Assembly: GCA_934229385.1 (NCBI GenBank)
Contig: CAKQDH010000001.1
Span: 62,001-126,000 of the forward strand
Reading direction: 5' to 3'
DNA: 64,000 nucleotides
DNA from: an uncultured Oenococcus sp.
Lineage (GTDB): Bacteria > Bacillota > Bacilli > Lactobacillales > Lactobacillaceae
The notes beneath the pieces were generated by a model, which saw only the letters and a list, made by a program, of their open reading frames with translations, made no database searches and was not told where the DNA came from. The position numbers were made by a program, and so were the translations under genes. This document shows, in pieces, positions 35,840 to 44,162 of the stretch; position 1 is the first letter of the stretch, and each line of letters starts with the position of its first letter.

Positions 35840-36241
35840 CTAGCTACCCTTTCTTATGCGCTTAATGGCTTCAAGTTTGCTCCTGCAAATTGTTTTTGCT
35901 ACGGTTTTAAAACCATAATTTGCTTTCTTCGATGTCCAAAAATGTTTATGAAATTTATACGGGACCTGTCTTGAAAAATTTTCTTCTGAAACAGAATTGA
36001 TAGCTAATTGGCGAAAACTCAAGCTAATTTTTTCATCATAATTATCAATATTTAAAATAATTGCTTCTACTTTTTGGCCTATTTTAAATTTATTTTTTAA
36101 ATTTATAGAGGAAGCATTCTTATCAGATAGTTCAGAAATATGAACTAAACCTTGAGTTTTATTATCTAATTTTATAAATACACCATATTTTTGGATTCCT
36201 GATATAAAACCATATATTTTTTGTCCAATTACAAATTTCAT
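35840..36241 (-). CDS. S1-domain RNA-binding protein (YugI/CvfD-like)
   Basis: A 133-residue protein with one S1 RNA-binding domain at residues 1-72: FVIGQKIYGFISGIQKYGVFIKL, GLVHISELS, and FKIGQKVEAIILNIDNYDEKISLSFRQ. A basic C-terminal tail follows. It matches general stress protein 13 (YugI) and the pneumococcal regulator CvfD in size and layout, which bind RNA or ribosomes. The ATG at 36241 starts directly at the S1 domain; a longer frame upstream has no family counterpart. The Shine-Dalgarno is weak. It lies upstream of the tRNA operon promoter. Confidence 0.85.
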   Translation of the reverse strand: MKFVIGQKIYGFISGIQKYGVFIKLDNKTQGLVHISELSDKNASSINLKNKFKIGQKVEAIILNIDNYDEKISLSFRQLAINSVSEENFSRQVPYKFHKHFWTSKKANYGFKTVAKTICRSKLEAIKRIRKGS

Positions 36242-36439
36242 AATAAATTTTCTTTCATGAAAAAATATACTCAAACCTATTTTTCATAACTTTTAATTTA
36301 TTTCCATTCTAATTTTTCCAATATTAAGAAATCAAGGACTTCATAAAATGATAATTAAAAACTTGAAAAAAATTTCTTAACAAAAAAATAAAATTATTAA
36401 TAAAAATAATTTATAAAATATACAAATTAAATATAAAAT

Positions 36440-36472
36440 AAAAATAAAAAAGCAAAGAAATTATTCTTCGCT
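36440..36472 (-). terminator. Intrinsic terminator after rpoZ
   Basis: On the minus strand AGCGAAGAA pairs with TTCTTTGCT (one G-T pair) across a four-base loop and is followed by TTTTTATTTTT. The upstream arm lies inside the last codons of rpoZ, so the hairpin spans its stop codon. It closes the recN-gmk-rpoZ unit. Confidence 0.8.
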
Positions 36473-36811
36473 TTCTTTTTCATTGCTTTTATTATTGGAA
36501 TTATCTTTTTCGTTAAAAACAGCTTTGACGTTACCAGCATTAATTTCTTCTAATGCTTTTCCAATAGGCTTAACTGATTTAAACTTTTCTAAAGTAGGCC
36601 CAACCAGTGAATCTAATTTTAAAGCAATATTTTGCATTTGATATTTTTCCCGTTCGGTAGGTTTTTCATCTTGCTGTAATCGTAAAAGCGCTTCTTTTAA
36701 ACGTGGAATTTCTTCTAATTCTTTAGCTCGTTTAGAAGCTAAAGAAATTAATTCATAACGAGAGCCGATTTTTTCTAAAAGTTTATCAACTGGTGGATAT
36801 ATTAAACTCAT
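36461..36811 (-). CDS. rpoZ: DNA-directed RNA polymerase omega subunit
   Basis: Small subunit that stabilises the beta prime subunit in RNA polymerase. SLIYPPVDKLLEKIGSRYELISLASKRAKEL is the conserved N-terminus, and KPIGKALEEINAGNV is the second conserved block. Between them lies an insertion (about residues 32-80) seen in several lactic acid bacteria. An acidic Asn/Glu-rich tail ends the 116-residue protein, longer than the usual 70. It starts one base after gmk, the conserved gmk-rpoZ pair. Confidence 0.93.
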   Translation of the reverse strand: MSLIYPPVDKLLEKIGSRYELISLASKRAKELEEIPRLKEALLRLQQDEKPTEREKYQMQNIALKLDSLVGPTLEKFKSVKPIGKALEEINAGNVKAVFNEKDNSNNKSNEKESEE

Positions 36812-36812
36812 T

Positions 36813-37424
36813 TTATGCCTCCATTATTTTAATATAATTACTTGCCATTCTTCCAGTTTTCATTCTTTCAGCACAAATAATCATATAAATCCTTTTAACT
36901 GCCTTATTTACTTTATCATTAATAACAGCATAATCATAATTCGTCATCATTAAAATTTCTTTTTTTGCTTTTTTTAAGCGTTGATTAATAATTTCATCAG
37001 ATTCAGTACCACGAAATTCTAGTCGATTCCTTAATTGCAATAAGTCAGGTGGTAACAAAAAAATTAAGATAGCATCTGGAACCTTAGAACGGACCTGCAT
37101 AGCTCCATTAACTTCAATTTCCATAAAAACATCTTTACCATTTTTTCTTTGTTTTTCAATCCATTCCTTGGGTGTTCCATAATAATTATTAACATATTGT
37201 GCATATTCAAGCATTTGACCATTATTGATTAATTTTTTAAATCTTTTTTTATCAATAAAAAAATAATCTTTACCATCTTTTTCACCACTTCTGGGTTTAC
37301 GTGTTGTAGCCGAAATTGAATAAAGTAATTTATGAGAATTATTTTTAAATAAAGCCCGTCTAACAGTTCCTTTCCCTACACCTGAAGGCCCAGAAAGTAA
37401 AAACAATAAGCCACGTTCTTTCAT
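36813..37424 (-). CDS. gmk: Guanylate kinase
   Basis: Phosphorylates GMP to GDP with ATP, following guaB-derived GMP synthesis. The P-loop GPSGVGKG is at residues 12-19. Other motifs are SISATTRKPRSGEKDGKDYFF, the GMP-binding segment with EYAQYVNNYYGTP, and FMEIEVNGAMQV. The 203-residue length is typical. It lies 66 bases downstream of recN and is followed immediately by rpoZ. Confidence 0.96.
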   Translation of the reverse strand: MKERGLLFLLSGPSGVGKGTVRRALFKNNSHKLLYSISATTRKPRSGEKDGKDYFFIDKKRFKKLINNGQMLEYAQYVNNYYGTPKEWIEKQRKNGKDVFMEIEVNGAMQVRSKVPDAILIFLLPPDLLQLRNRLEFRGTESDEIINQRLKKAKKEILMMTNYDYAVINDKVNKAVKRIYMIICAERMKTGRMASNYIKIMEA

Positions 37425-37490
37425 ATTAAATTAGTCTAGCACTATTCAAATAAAATAAAAATTTAAAACTCAACCCTTTATTCATAACAA

Positions 37491-39146
37491 TTAAGAATTA
37501 TTTAACAATAGTTCCTTGGCTAAAGCCTTAGCTTCTTTAGTAATTCGATTTCCTGCTATCATTTTTGCGATAGCAAGGACTTTTTTATTATCTTTAAGCC
37601 TTACTGCTCTAGTATAAGTATGATCATTTTTAAATTCTTTTTTAATATATAATTGATAATCAGCATAGGCTGCTACTTGCGGAAGATGAGTAATAGAAAT
37701 AAGTTGTATTTTTTTACTAATTGTTTTCATCTTCTTAGCAATAGCAATTGAAGCTTCTCCTGATAACCCTGTATCTATTTCGTCATAAACAATAGTAGGC
37801 GTTTTTATAAAATTAACAAAAACATTGGTTAACGCTAAATAAATTCTAGAAGTTTCTCCCCCAGACAAAATTTTTTCTATAGGCCAAAAATCTTCACCAG
37901 GATTAGTTTTAATCCAAAATTGTATTTTATCAAAGCCAGTATCAGATAATTTTTTAGTTTGAATAATCCTAATATTAAATATCACATTAGGGAGCATTAA
38001 TTCTTTTAAATTATCTTGAACTTTTTTCTTTAAAAATAAAGCTATGATCTTTCTTTTTTTATGAAGAAACTTTGCTAATTCGATTAATTGGTATCGATAA
38101 TTTTCAAATTTTATCTTCATTTTTTTATAATTTTTCTGAAACTCTTTTATATTATTAATTTTTTGGTTTAATTCATTAGCATAATTAAAAAGGTCATTAC
38201 CAGTCCTATTATATTTATGTTCGAACGCTTTTATTTGAGTTATTCTATTTTCAATTTCTTCTTTTTTATCTTTATCAAAATTAAGACTAGATAATTTTTT
38301 ATTTAAGTCATAACTAAGGTCTTGTAAATCTAAGAAATTCGAATTTACTCTTTTGAAATATTTTTGGTAATCTCCACTTACCGTTTTAATTGAGCGCAAA
38401 CCTTCTAAAATAGATTGTAATGATAATAATACCCCTTCCTTTTTACTATCAGTTAAATTTGAAATAATTTTTGATAACAAAAGATACACTTTTTCATTTC
38501 TAGCAAATAAATTATTTTCATAAGTTAAATGAGCTAATTCATTCCTTTTTAAATTTAAACGAGATAATTCTTTATATTTTGACTTTAAAGATATTATCTG
38601 ATTTTGGCTCAAATTATAACTTTTTTTTCTATTAAAAAATTTTTCTCGTAAATTAGAATAAACCGAAAATTTTTGATAATAAATATTTAATTTTTTCTGA
38701 AATTCTGAGTCCTGATAAAAATTAACAAATTTTGCTTGTTCGTTCTCCTTGAATATTTCTTGATTAGAAAATTGCTCTGAAATATTTAGTAAGTATTTCC
38801 CTAATTGCTTTAATTTCTTTAAAGAAATCTTTTTTTTATTAACTAAAATTAAATTCTGCCCTTCTCGATTTATTTCTCTATGAATTACTAAATTTTTTTT
38901 ATGAGGTATATTTAATCGTAAAGTATTTATCTTAGGGAAATCAAAAGAACCTTCAATAACGGTTTTATCGCTTCCCCTTCTAACCATTGAAACCGAAGAC
39001 CTTTCACCAATTAATAATTCTAAAGCTCTTATAATAATTGATTTCCCAGAACCGGTTTCACCAATCATAGCTATAAAACCCTTATTAAAATCAATAGAAC
39101 AAGACTTAATTATTGCAAAATTTTTTATTAACAAATTTTTTAACAT
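37491..39146 (-). CDS. recN: DNA repair protein RecN
   Basis: SMC-like ATPase acting early in double-strand break repair. Walker A GETGSGKS is at residues 29-36. Long coiled-coil arms span roughly residues 155-365. The signature LSGGETSRIYLALTNVF and Walker B TPTIVYDEIDTGLSGEAS follow near the C-terminus, then SITHLPQVAAYAD. Its 551 residues match the family. It starts directly after tlyA with no gap; the arginine repressor gene that normally lies between them is absent. Confidence 0.95.
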   Translation of the reverse strand: MLKNLLIKNFAIIKSCSIDFNKGFIAMIGETGSGKSIIIRALELLIGERSSVSMVRRGSDKTVIEGSFDFPKINTLRLNIPHKKNLVIHREINREGQNLILVNKKKISLKKLKQLGKYLLNISEQFSNQEIFKENEQAKFVNFYQDSEFQKKLNIYYQKFSVYSNLREKFFNRKKSYNLSQNQIISLKSKYKELSRLNLKRNELAHLTYENNLFARNEKVYLLLSKIISNLTDSKKEGVLLSLQSILEGLRSIKTVSGDYQKYFKRVNSNFLDLQDLSYDLNKKLSSLNFDKDKKEEIENRITQIKAFEHKYNRTGNDLFNYANELNQKINNIKEFQKNYKKMKIKFENYRYQLIELAKFLHKKRKIIALFLKKKVQDNLKELMLPNVIFNIRIIQTKKLSDTGFDKIQFWIKTNPGEDFWPIEKILSGGETSRIYLALTNVFVNFIKTPTIVYDEIDTGLSGEASIAIAKKMKTISKKIQLISITHLPQVAAYADYQLYIKKEFKNDHTYTRAVRLKDNKKVLAIAKMIAGNRITKEAKALAKELLLNNS

Positions 39147-39959
39147 TTACATATATTTCTTATAAATTAGTTTTTTAACTTTACTCAAAGACAAATTTTG
39201 AACTCTTTTTTTCTTCTGTTTTGATAAAAAAATTAAAAATTCTTGGTTACCTTTTGCTCCCTTTATAGGAGAATCCGTAAACCCTAAAATCAAAAAGCCT
39301 AATTTTTTAGCTATTAAACTTATTTTTTTATATGAATTAAAAACTGCTTTTGGTTTTTTCACAATTCCATTTTTTTTTACATTTTCATATCCAACCTCGA
39401 ATTGGGGTTTAAATAATGCTATCACTTTTCCCTCTACAGATAATATAGAATATAAAATTGGTAAAATTAAAGATAATGAAATAAAGGAAACATCTACTAA
39501 TCCTATCTCTGGCTTCCCATAACGAAAATCTTTAAAATTAGCATAACGAAAATTATATTTTTCCATATTAATTACCTTCGGATTGTTTCTTAATACAGAA
39601 ATTAACTGCCCATATCCTACATCAACAGCGTAAACTAATTTAGCTCCTTTATTAATAGCATAATTAGTAAATCCTCCTGTTGAAGCTCCCACATCAACTA
39701 CAATTTTATTAAAAAAAGAAAACGAAAAAATATTTGCCGCCTTTTCTATTTTAAATGAAGCTCTCGACACTAAATTTTTGTATTTTTTACTAAGATATAA
39801 TGGAATTTCTTTTTTGATTAAAAAACCAGGCTTCATATAAACCCTACCTTTTCTATCAAAAATCATCCTAGATTTAATTGCTTGTTGGGCTTTATTGCGG
39901 CTAATAAAAAAGCCCTTTTTAACCAAATATTGATCTAAACGTATTGGAAATCTTATCAT
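39147..39959 (-). CDS. tlyA: TlyA-family rRNA 2'-O-methyltransferase (YqxC)
   Basis: An S4 RNA-binding domain (RLDQYLVKKGFFISRNKAQQAI) is followed by an FtsJ-like SAM methyltransferase domain with VVDVGASTGGFTNYAINKGA, VDVSFISLSLILP and KPQFEVG. TlyA proteins 2'-O-methylate 16S and sometimes 23S rRNA; older annotations call them hemolysins. At 270 residues it is complete. Its ATG overlaps the ispA end by four bases on one side, and its stop abuts recN on the other. Confidence 0.93.
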   Translation of the reverse strand: MIRFPIRLDQYLVKKGFFISRNKAQQAIKSRMIFDRKGRVYMKPGFLIKKEIPLYLSKKYKNLVSRASFKIEKAANIFSFSFFNKIVVDVGASTGGFTNYAINKGAKLVYAVDVGYGQLISVLRNNPKVINMEKYNFRYANFKDFRYGKPEIGLVDVSFISLSLILPILYSILSVEGKVIALFKPQFEVGYENVKKNGIVKKPKAVFNSYKKISLIAKKLGFLILGFTDSPIKGAKGNQEFLIFLSKQKKKRVQNLSLSKVKKLIYKKYM

Positions 39960-40783
39960 AATTTATCTACAATATTGATTAAAAGTTCACCTTGAAAATC
40001 ATGTATGTTTCTAATTATTTTTTTAGCTCTTTCTTTATAAAAACCTAACTTTTGTTTACTATCGTTGACGCCTATTAAAATAGGAAGACTAACCCTTTTT
40101 TCCTTTTTATCTTGATCAATATCATTCAAATCATCTTTAATTTGAAAGGCAATACCTAAATTATTGCCAAATTTACTTAATTCATCCAATGCATCAAAAC
40201 TTAAACTAGCTAATATACCACCAGTAACAGCTGAATATGATATTAAAGCTCCTGTTTTCATAAGATGGACTAATTTTAAATTTTCTACAGATTTTATTTT
40301 TGTTTTCCCAAAAAGATCGAATTGTTGTCCTCTAACCATATTTTCAGGCCCTGCGGCTTTAGCTAAATTATGTATTAATTTTAATTTGATTTTCTCTGGA
40401 ATATGAGCATCAGTTATTTTTTTAAAAGCTTCAGTTAAAAGACCATCGCCACCCAAAACAGCATTTCCAACTCCATATTTTTTCCAAACACTATCTTTAT
40501 TTCTTCTTTTACTATCATTATCCATTTCTGGGAGATCATCATGAACCAAAGAATAAGCATGAACAAATTCTACAATCGAAACAATTGAAATGATCTCATT
40601 ACTAATATTTTTTCCAGCGGAATAATAAGTAGCTAAACTAATTAATGGACGAATTCTTTTACCATTTGAGGTTAAAGCATATTTCATAATTTTAAAAATA
40701 TCATCTGACTTGACAGAAAAATAATTATTTAAACAATTATTAATTTGTGGAACATATTTTTTTCTAAACTGGTTAAAATTCAT
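39956..40783 (-). CDS. ispA: Polyprenyl (farnesyl) diphosphate synthase
   Basis: Condenses IPP with allylic diphosphates to farnesyl diphosphate, the precursor of undecaprenyl phosphate used by MraY and MurG. The first Asp-rich motif DDLPEMDND is at residues 82-90, with GKRIRPLISLATYY upstream. The second Asp-rich motif is KDDLNDIDQD near residue 217, preceded by LGIAFQI. The 275 residues are slightly short. It overlaps xseB and tlyA by four bases each, the normal order. Confidence 0.94.
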   Translation of the reverse strand: MNFNQFRKKYVPQINNCLNNYFSVKSDDIFKIMKYALTSNGKRIRPLISLATYYSAGKNISNEIISIVSIVEFVHAYSLVHDDLPEMDNDSKRRNKDSVWKKYGVGNAVLGGDGLLTEAFKKITDAHIPEKIKLKLIHNLAKAAGPENMVRGQQFDLFGKTKIKSVENLKLVHLMKTGALISYSAVTGGILASLSFDALDELSKFGNNLGIAFQIKDDLNDIDQDKKEKRVSLPILIGVNDSKQKLGFYKERAKKIIRNIHDFQGELLINIVDKL

Positions 40784-41019
40784 TTTTCTTCACTATGATT
40801 TTTATTAATATTTTTTTGATCATTTAAATTAAGTTTACCTAAATTTTGGTCTATTTCTTTTTGAGCATTACTAAGATATTTTTTTAATTCAGCTGAAATT
40901 TTAACCCCTTTTTCAAAACTCTTCAAAGCTTTATCAAGCTGAGGATCACCATTTTCTAATTTAGAAACAATTAATTCCAATTCTTTCATTTTCTTTTCAA
41001 AATCAAAGGTTTTATTCAT
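40780..41019 (-). CDS. xseB: Exodeoxyribonuclease VII small subunit
   Basis: A 79-residue helical protein, with the conserved FEKKMKELELIVSKLENGDPQLDKAL and SFEKGVKISAELKKYLSNAQ. Several copies bind XseA to form ExoVII, which degrades single-stranded DNA. The last 15 residues are a polar tail. It overlaps xseA by eight bases and ispA by four bases, indicating coupled translation. Confidence 0.94.
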   Translation of the reverse strand: MNKTFDFEKKMKELELIVSKLENGDPQLDKALKSFEKGVKISAELKKYLSNAQKEIDQNLGKLNLNDQKNINKNHSEEK

Positions 41020-42247
41020 TTTTTTCTTTCCTTTGTTTACTTTTCAATTCTTTTATTTGTGCCAAAGCCTCACCTGAAGAAAATATAATTTTTATTTTAT
41101 CATTTATATTTAATTTCTTAGAATCCTTAATAAGACGTTCACCTTTAAAAGTTAATGAAAAACCTCTCTTTAAAATTTTTAAAGGACTAACAGAATCTAA
41201 ACGATTTATAAACATCAAAAATCTATTTTCTTTATTCTGATAAAGATGATTGAAAGAAGTAAAAAGTCTTAAATCAATATTTTTAAGTTGCTGATTATAA
41301 ACACTAAATATATGATCAAAAGATTTAATAGCTGAAGAAGCAGCAAGAATTTGGTATGAATTATATTTTTCTTTATAAACTTTTTGGATGTTATTAGATA
41401 AAGAAATTATTAAGTATTTATATTTTTCTTTATAATCATTTATAGATGGAGTTACCAAATTAGCAGCTGCTGTAGGGGTTTCAACTCGATAATCTGCAGC
41501 CATATCAGTTAAAGTAATATCAGTTTGATGACCAACGGAACTTATAATAGGTTTTTTTAAACTAGCAATTACTCGAATTAATTTTTCATTATTAAAAGAC
41601 CAGAGATCAAACATAGATCCCCCACCACGGGCTATGATAATAGCATCGCAATTAGATTCATCAGCTTCTTTTAATGATAAAATTAAATCTCTACTTGCTT
41701 TAGAACCTTGAACTTGAGATTTAAAAATCTCAAGTTCAAGGTTAGGATTACGATGACTAATAGTTGATTTTATATCTTGAATAACAGCTCCAGTTTTAGA
41801 AGTAACCACAGCAATTTTTTTGGGAAAAAAACTTAATTTCTTAGGAACTTTATTAAAAATTCCTTCTCGACTTAATTTTTTTTTCAAAACATTTAATTTA
41901 ATAAAAAGGTTCCCTAAACCAGCTGGTTTAATAGAAATAATTTTAGCAGAAGCAAAAGACCTTTTTTTATAAAAAATAACACTAGCCACTACATTTACTT
42001 TATCGCCTGACTTTAAATCAAAAGGCGTGTTTTGTAAAACATGAAACGGCATAAAAGCGTTAATAGAAGATTTTTTTTCATCTTGAAGTTGAAAAAAAGC
42101 TGATCCATAAGCAATTTTATATCCAAAAATTTCTCCAGTTAAATAAACCTTTTCAAGATAAGGATCATAAGAAAATTTAGCAGATAAATAAGTATTAAGT
42201 TCTCCTATGGATAAATACTGAATTTTCTTTTTATTTTCTTTTATCAT
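41012..42247 (-). CDS. xseA: Exodeoxyribonuclease VII large subunit
   Basis: Catalytic subunit of ExoVII. The N-terminal OB-fold (YLSIGELNTYLSAKFSYDPYLEKVYLTGEI) binds DNA, and the central domain has VVTSKTGAVIQDI, ARGGGSMFDLWSFNNE, and SSVGHQTDITLTDMAADYRVETPTAAA as the nuclease core. A coiled-coil region and C-terminal segment SPLKILKRGFSLTF follow. The 411 residues are somewhat shorter than the Bacillus protein because of a smaller coiled coil. folD, which usually lies just upstream, is absent; nusB is 81 bases away. Confidence 0.95.
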   Translation of the reverse strand: MIKENKKKIQYLSIGELNTYLSAKFSYDPYLEKVYLTGEIFGYKIAYGSAFFQLQDEKKSSINAFMPFHVLQNTPFDLKSGDKVNVVASVIFYKKRSFASAKIISIKPAGLGNLFIKLNVLKKKLSREGIFNKVPKKLSFFPKKIAVVTSKTGAVIQDIKSTISHRNPNLELEIFKSQVQGSKASRDLILSLKEADESNCDAIIIARGGGSMFDLWSFNNEKLIRVIASLKKPIISSVGHQTDITLTDMAADYRVETPTAAANLVTPSINDYKEKYKYLIISLSNNIQKVYKEKYNSYQILAASSAIKSFDHIFSVYNQQLKNIDLRLFTSFNHLYQNKENRFLMFINRLDSVSPLKILKRGFSLTFKGERLIKDSKKLNINDKIKIIFSSGEALAQIKELKSKQRKEKNE

Positions 42248-42328
42248 AATATAAATATATAAATAAATCTAAGTTAACTAAAACGTTTGATTTTTATAAA
42301 ATTACTAATATATAATTTTTAGGCTTTC

Positions 42329-42718
42329 TTACATAAATCGAGCCAAAATGCCATTTACAAAAGCCCCTTCTTTAGGGCCCCCAAATTTTTTTGCTAAATT
42401 AGTAGCTTGATCAATAGCAACTTTATTAGGTATATCTATTCTTTGTTTAATTTCATATAAACCAATTTGTAAAGCAATTGAAGATGTCTTAGAAATCCGT
42501 GATAAACTCCAATTGCTTTTTAAAAAATTGGAATATTGTTTTTCTAAATCGTGGTATATAGGCAAAATACCCTTCACTAACTGTTGGTAATAATCATCGG
42601 GTTTTCTTTTTTTAAACAAAAGAATATTAAGTAAATTAAAATTCTGTTGTTTATTATTTTCTAAAGCAAATAAAGCTTTGAAAACTAATTCCCTTACTTT
42701 TTCACGTGAAAATTTCAC
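42329..42718 (-). CDS. nusB: Transcription antitermination factor NusB
   Basis: RNA-binding all-helical protein that, with NusE, assembles antitermination complexes on rRNA operons. The N-terminal REKVRELVFKALFALE and C-terminal KVAIDQATNLAKKFGGPKEGAFVNGILARFM are the conserved arginine-rich and NusE-binding parts. Its 129 residues are typical. It lies 23 bases downstream of the Asp23-family gene in the efp operon. Confidence 0.93.
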   Translation of the reverse strand: MKFSREKVRELVFKALFALENNKQQNFNLLNILLFKKRKPDDYYQQLVKGILPIYHDLEKQYSNFLKSNWSLSRISKTSSIALQIGLYEIKQRIDIPNKVAIDQATNLAKKFGGPKEGAFVNGILARFM

Positions 42719-42741
42719 AATAATTACTTTTTATTATTTCC

Positions 42742-43182
42742 TTAATCTTTAAATAAATTATTTGGATCTACTTTATTTTTTTTATTTGTAGAAGACGTTT
42801 CCTCTTTCAAATTAATCACGTTAATGTCTATATTTGAAATTTTTAAATCTGTCATTGAGGAAATAGCTGAATAAACAGAATTCTGTATTTGCAAAGAAAC
42901 TTTTGGAATATTTACTCCAAAAAATAAAGAAACATAAATAGATAATGCGATACTGCCATCACTTTTTTTATTAATAAATATCCCCTTTGTCTGGTTAAAT
43001 TTGTTAGTAGAAAAGAAACGTTCAAAGTGACCTTTGCCCGAAAAATAAAGATTGTAAACACCCTTAACCTTTTTTACTGCAATAAAAGCAATTACTTCCA
43101 AAGTTGGTATAGATATTTTAGTTTCTCCACTAAGTTTATTGCCGCTAAGAATGATATAATTCTGGTCTTCTTCTCTAGCCAT
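42742..43182 (-). CDS. yqhY: Asp23/Gls24 family protein (YqhY)
   Basis: A 146-residue protein with the Asp23/Gls24 fold: GETKISIPTLEVIAFIAVKKVKGVYNL and the C-terminal VSLQIQNSVYSAISSMTDLKISNIDINVINL. YqhY lies between efp (or accC) and nusB across Firmicutes, and has been linked to control of fatty-acid synthesis in Bacillus. The central part (about 45-75) is a little degenerate. It overlaps efp by one base and has an acidic Asn/Lys tail. Confidence 0.88.
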   Translation of the reverse strand: MAREEDQNYIILSGNKLSGETKISIPTLEVIAFIAVKKVKGVYNLYFSGKGHFERFFSTNKFNQTKGIFINKKSDGSIALSIYVSLFFGVNIPKVSLQIQNSVYSAISSMTDLKISNIDINVINLKEETSSTNKKNKVDPNNLFKD

Positions 43183-43742
43183 TAAGCGCGCTCCTTATAT
43201 GACCCATCTTCGGTATTAATTACTAATGTATCACCAACATTAACAAAATCGGGAACTGTTACTACAAGACCAGTTTGCATAGTAGCAGGTTTACCGCCAC
43301 CGTTTACCGTAGCTCCCTTAATGTTTGGCTGAGTCTTAATAACCTTTAACTTAACTGTTCCTGGCAATTCAATATTAATAATTTCGCCATTATAAGAAAC
43401 CACTTTAACATTCATATTTTCAAGTAAAAATTTTAAGCTATCCTTAATTTTTTCACCAGAAATTTCTATTTGGTTATATGTCTCCGTATCCATGAAAACA
43501 TAATTATTTCCTTCTTGATAAAGATACTGCATTGGACGAGTTGTTATTTCTGCCGGTTCCATTTTTTCTCCAGCACGAAAAGTGACTTCATTAACAGCCC
43601 CTGTACGTAAATTCTTAAGTTTTGAACGAACAAAAGCACTACCCTTACCAGGCTTAACATGTTGAAACTTAATTATTCTCCAAATAGCATTATTATATTT
43701 AATAGTTAAACCGTTTTTAAAATTTGATGTGTTTATAGCCAT
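43182..43742 (-). CDS. efp: Elongation factor P
   Basis: Relieves ribosome stalling at polyproline. Three beta-barrel domains are visible: the KOW-like N-terminal domain with the loop [13 protein letters not shown], the middle OB domain ([16 protein letters not shown]), and the C-terminal domain with [19 protein letters not shown]. Lys33 in PGKG is the expected site of modification, with 5-aminopentanol in Bacillus. The ATG at 43742 is used because AGGAG lies nine bases upstream and MAINTSNF is the family start; the longer frame would extend seven codons. It heads the operon efp-yqhY-nusB. Confidence 0.96.
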   Translation of the reverse strand: MAINTSNFKNGLTIKYNNAIWRIIKFQHVKPGKGSAFVRSKLKNLRTGAVNEVTFRAGEKMEPAEITTRPMQYLYQEGNNYVFMDTETYNQIEISGEKIKDSLKFLLENMNVKVVSYNGEIINIELPGTVKLKVIKTQPNIKGATVNGGGKPATMQTGLVVTVPDFVNVGDTLVINTEDGSYKERA

Positions 43743-43822
43743 TTTTTTAATACTCCTAAACAAAAAGTATATTTTCTTAACTTATTAAAATCTTATGAAA
43801 AAGCTACTATTATGCTATTAAT

Positions 43823-43851
43823 AGTATAGTAACAATTACTTAAAAAGTAAA
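43823..43851 (-). promoter_or_regulatory. Promoter of the efp operon
   Basis: Minus-strand TTTACT (43846-43851) and TATACT (43823-43828) are separated by 17 bases, giving a leader of about 75 bases before efp. Confidence 0.6.
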
Positions 43852-44054
43852 TTAAGTACATAATTAAATTAAATAAAGCGTTACGTTTATTTGCTCAATT
43901 TACATTAAAATAAAAAATAATTTTAATAATTAATTATTTAGCTGATATAAATTAAAGTTATTCAAAATTTATATGCCTATCGAACTAATTATAACAAACA
44001 TTAATTTATTTCCATTAATTAAGGTAATTAAGGGATTTTAATCTTAGAAATATT

Positions 44055-44063
44055 TGTTATACT
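44055..44063 (+). promoter_or_regulatory. Extended -10 box upstream of RNase J
   Basis: TTGTTATACT includes an extended -10 of the form TGn-TATACT (TATACT at 44058-44063), with no convincing -35. It would give a leader of about 90 bases. Confidence 0.45.
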
Positions 44064-44162
44064 AGAATTAATTATTATTTTACTTGCTCAATTTTCCACT
44101 TTAAATTCCAATAAATTAATAAATAAAATTTTTAATTTGAATAAAAAAGGAAGTATAATTCT

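Larger units (their letters stand above)
43743..44162. other. Intergenic region between divergent efp and RNase J genes
   Basis: 420 bases without a plausible gene. It carries the efp promoter near its left end and a likely RNase J promoter near 44058; the rest is AT-rich with no strong hairpin that I can see. Confidence 0.7.

Noticed and set aside
35734..36460. rRNA genes upstream of the tRNA operon
   Set aside because: The region holds an S1-domain protein gene and AT-rich intergenic DNA, with no rRNA-like sequence.
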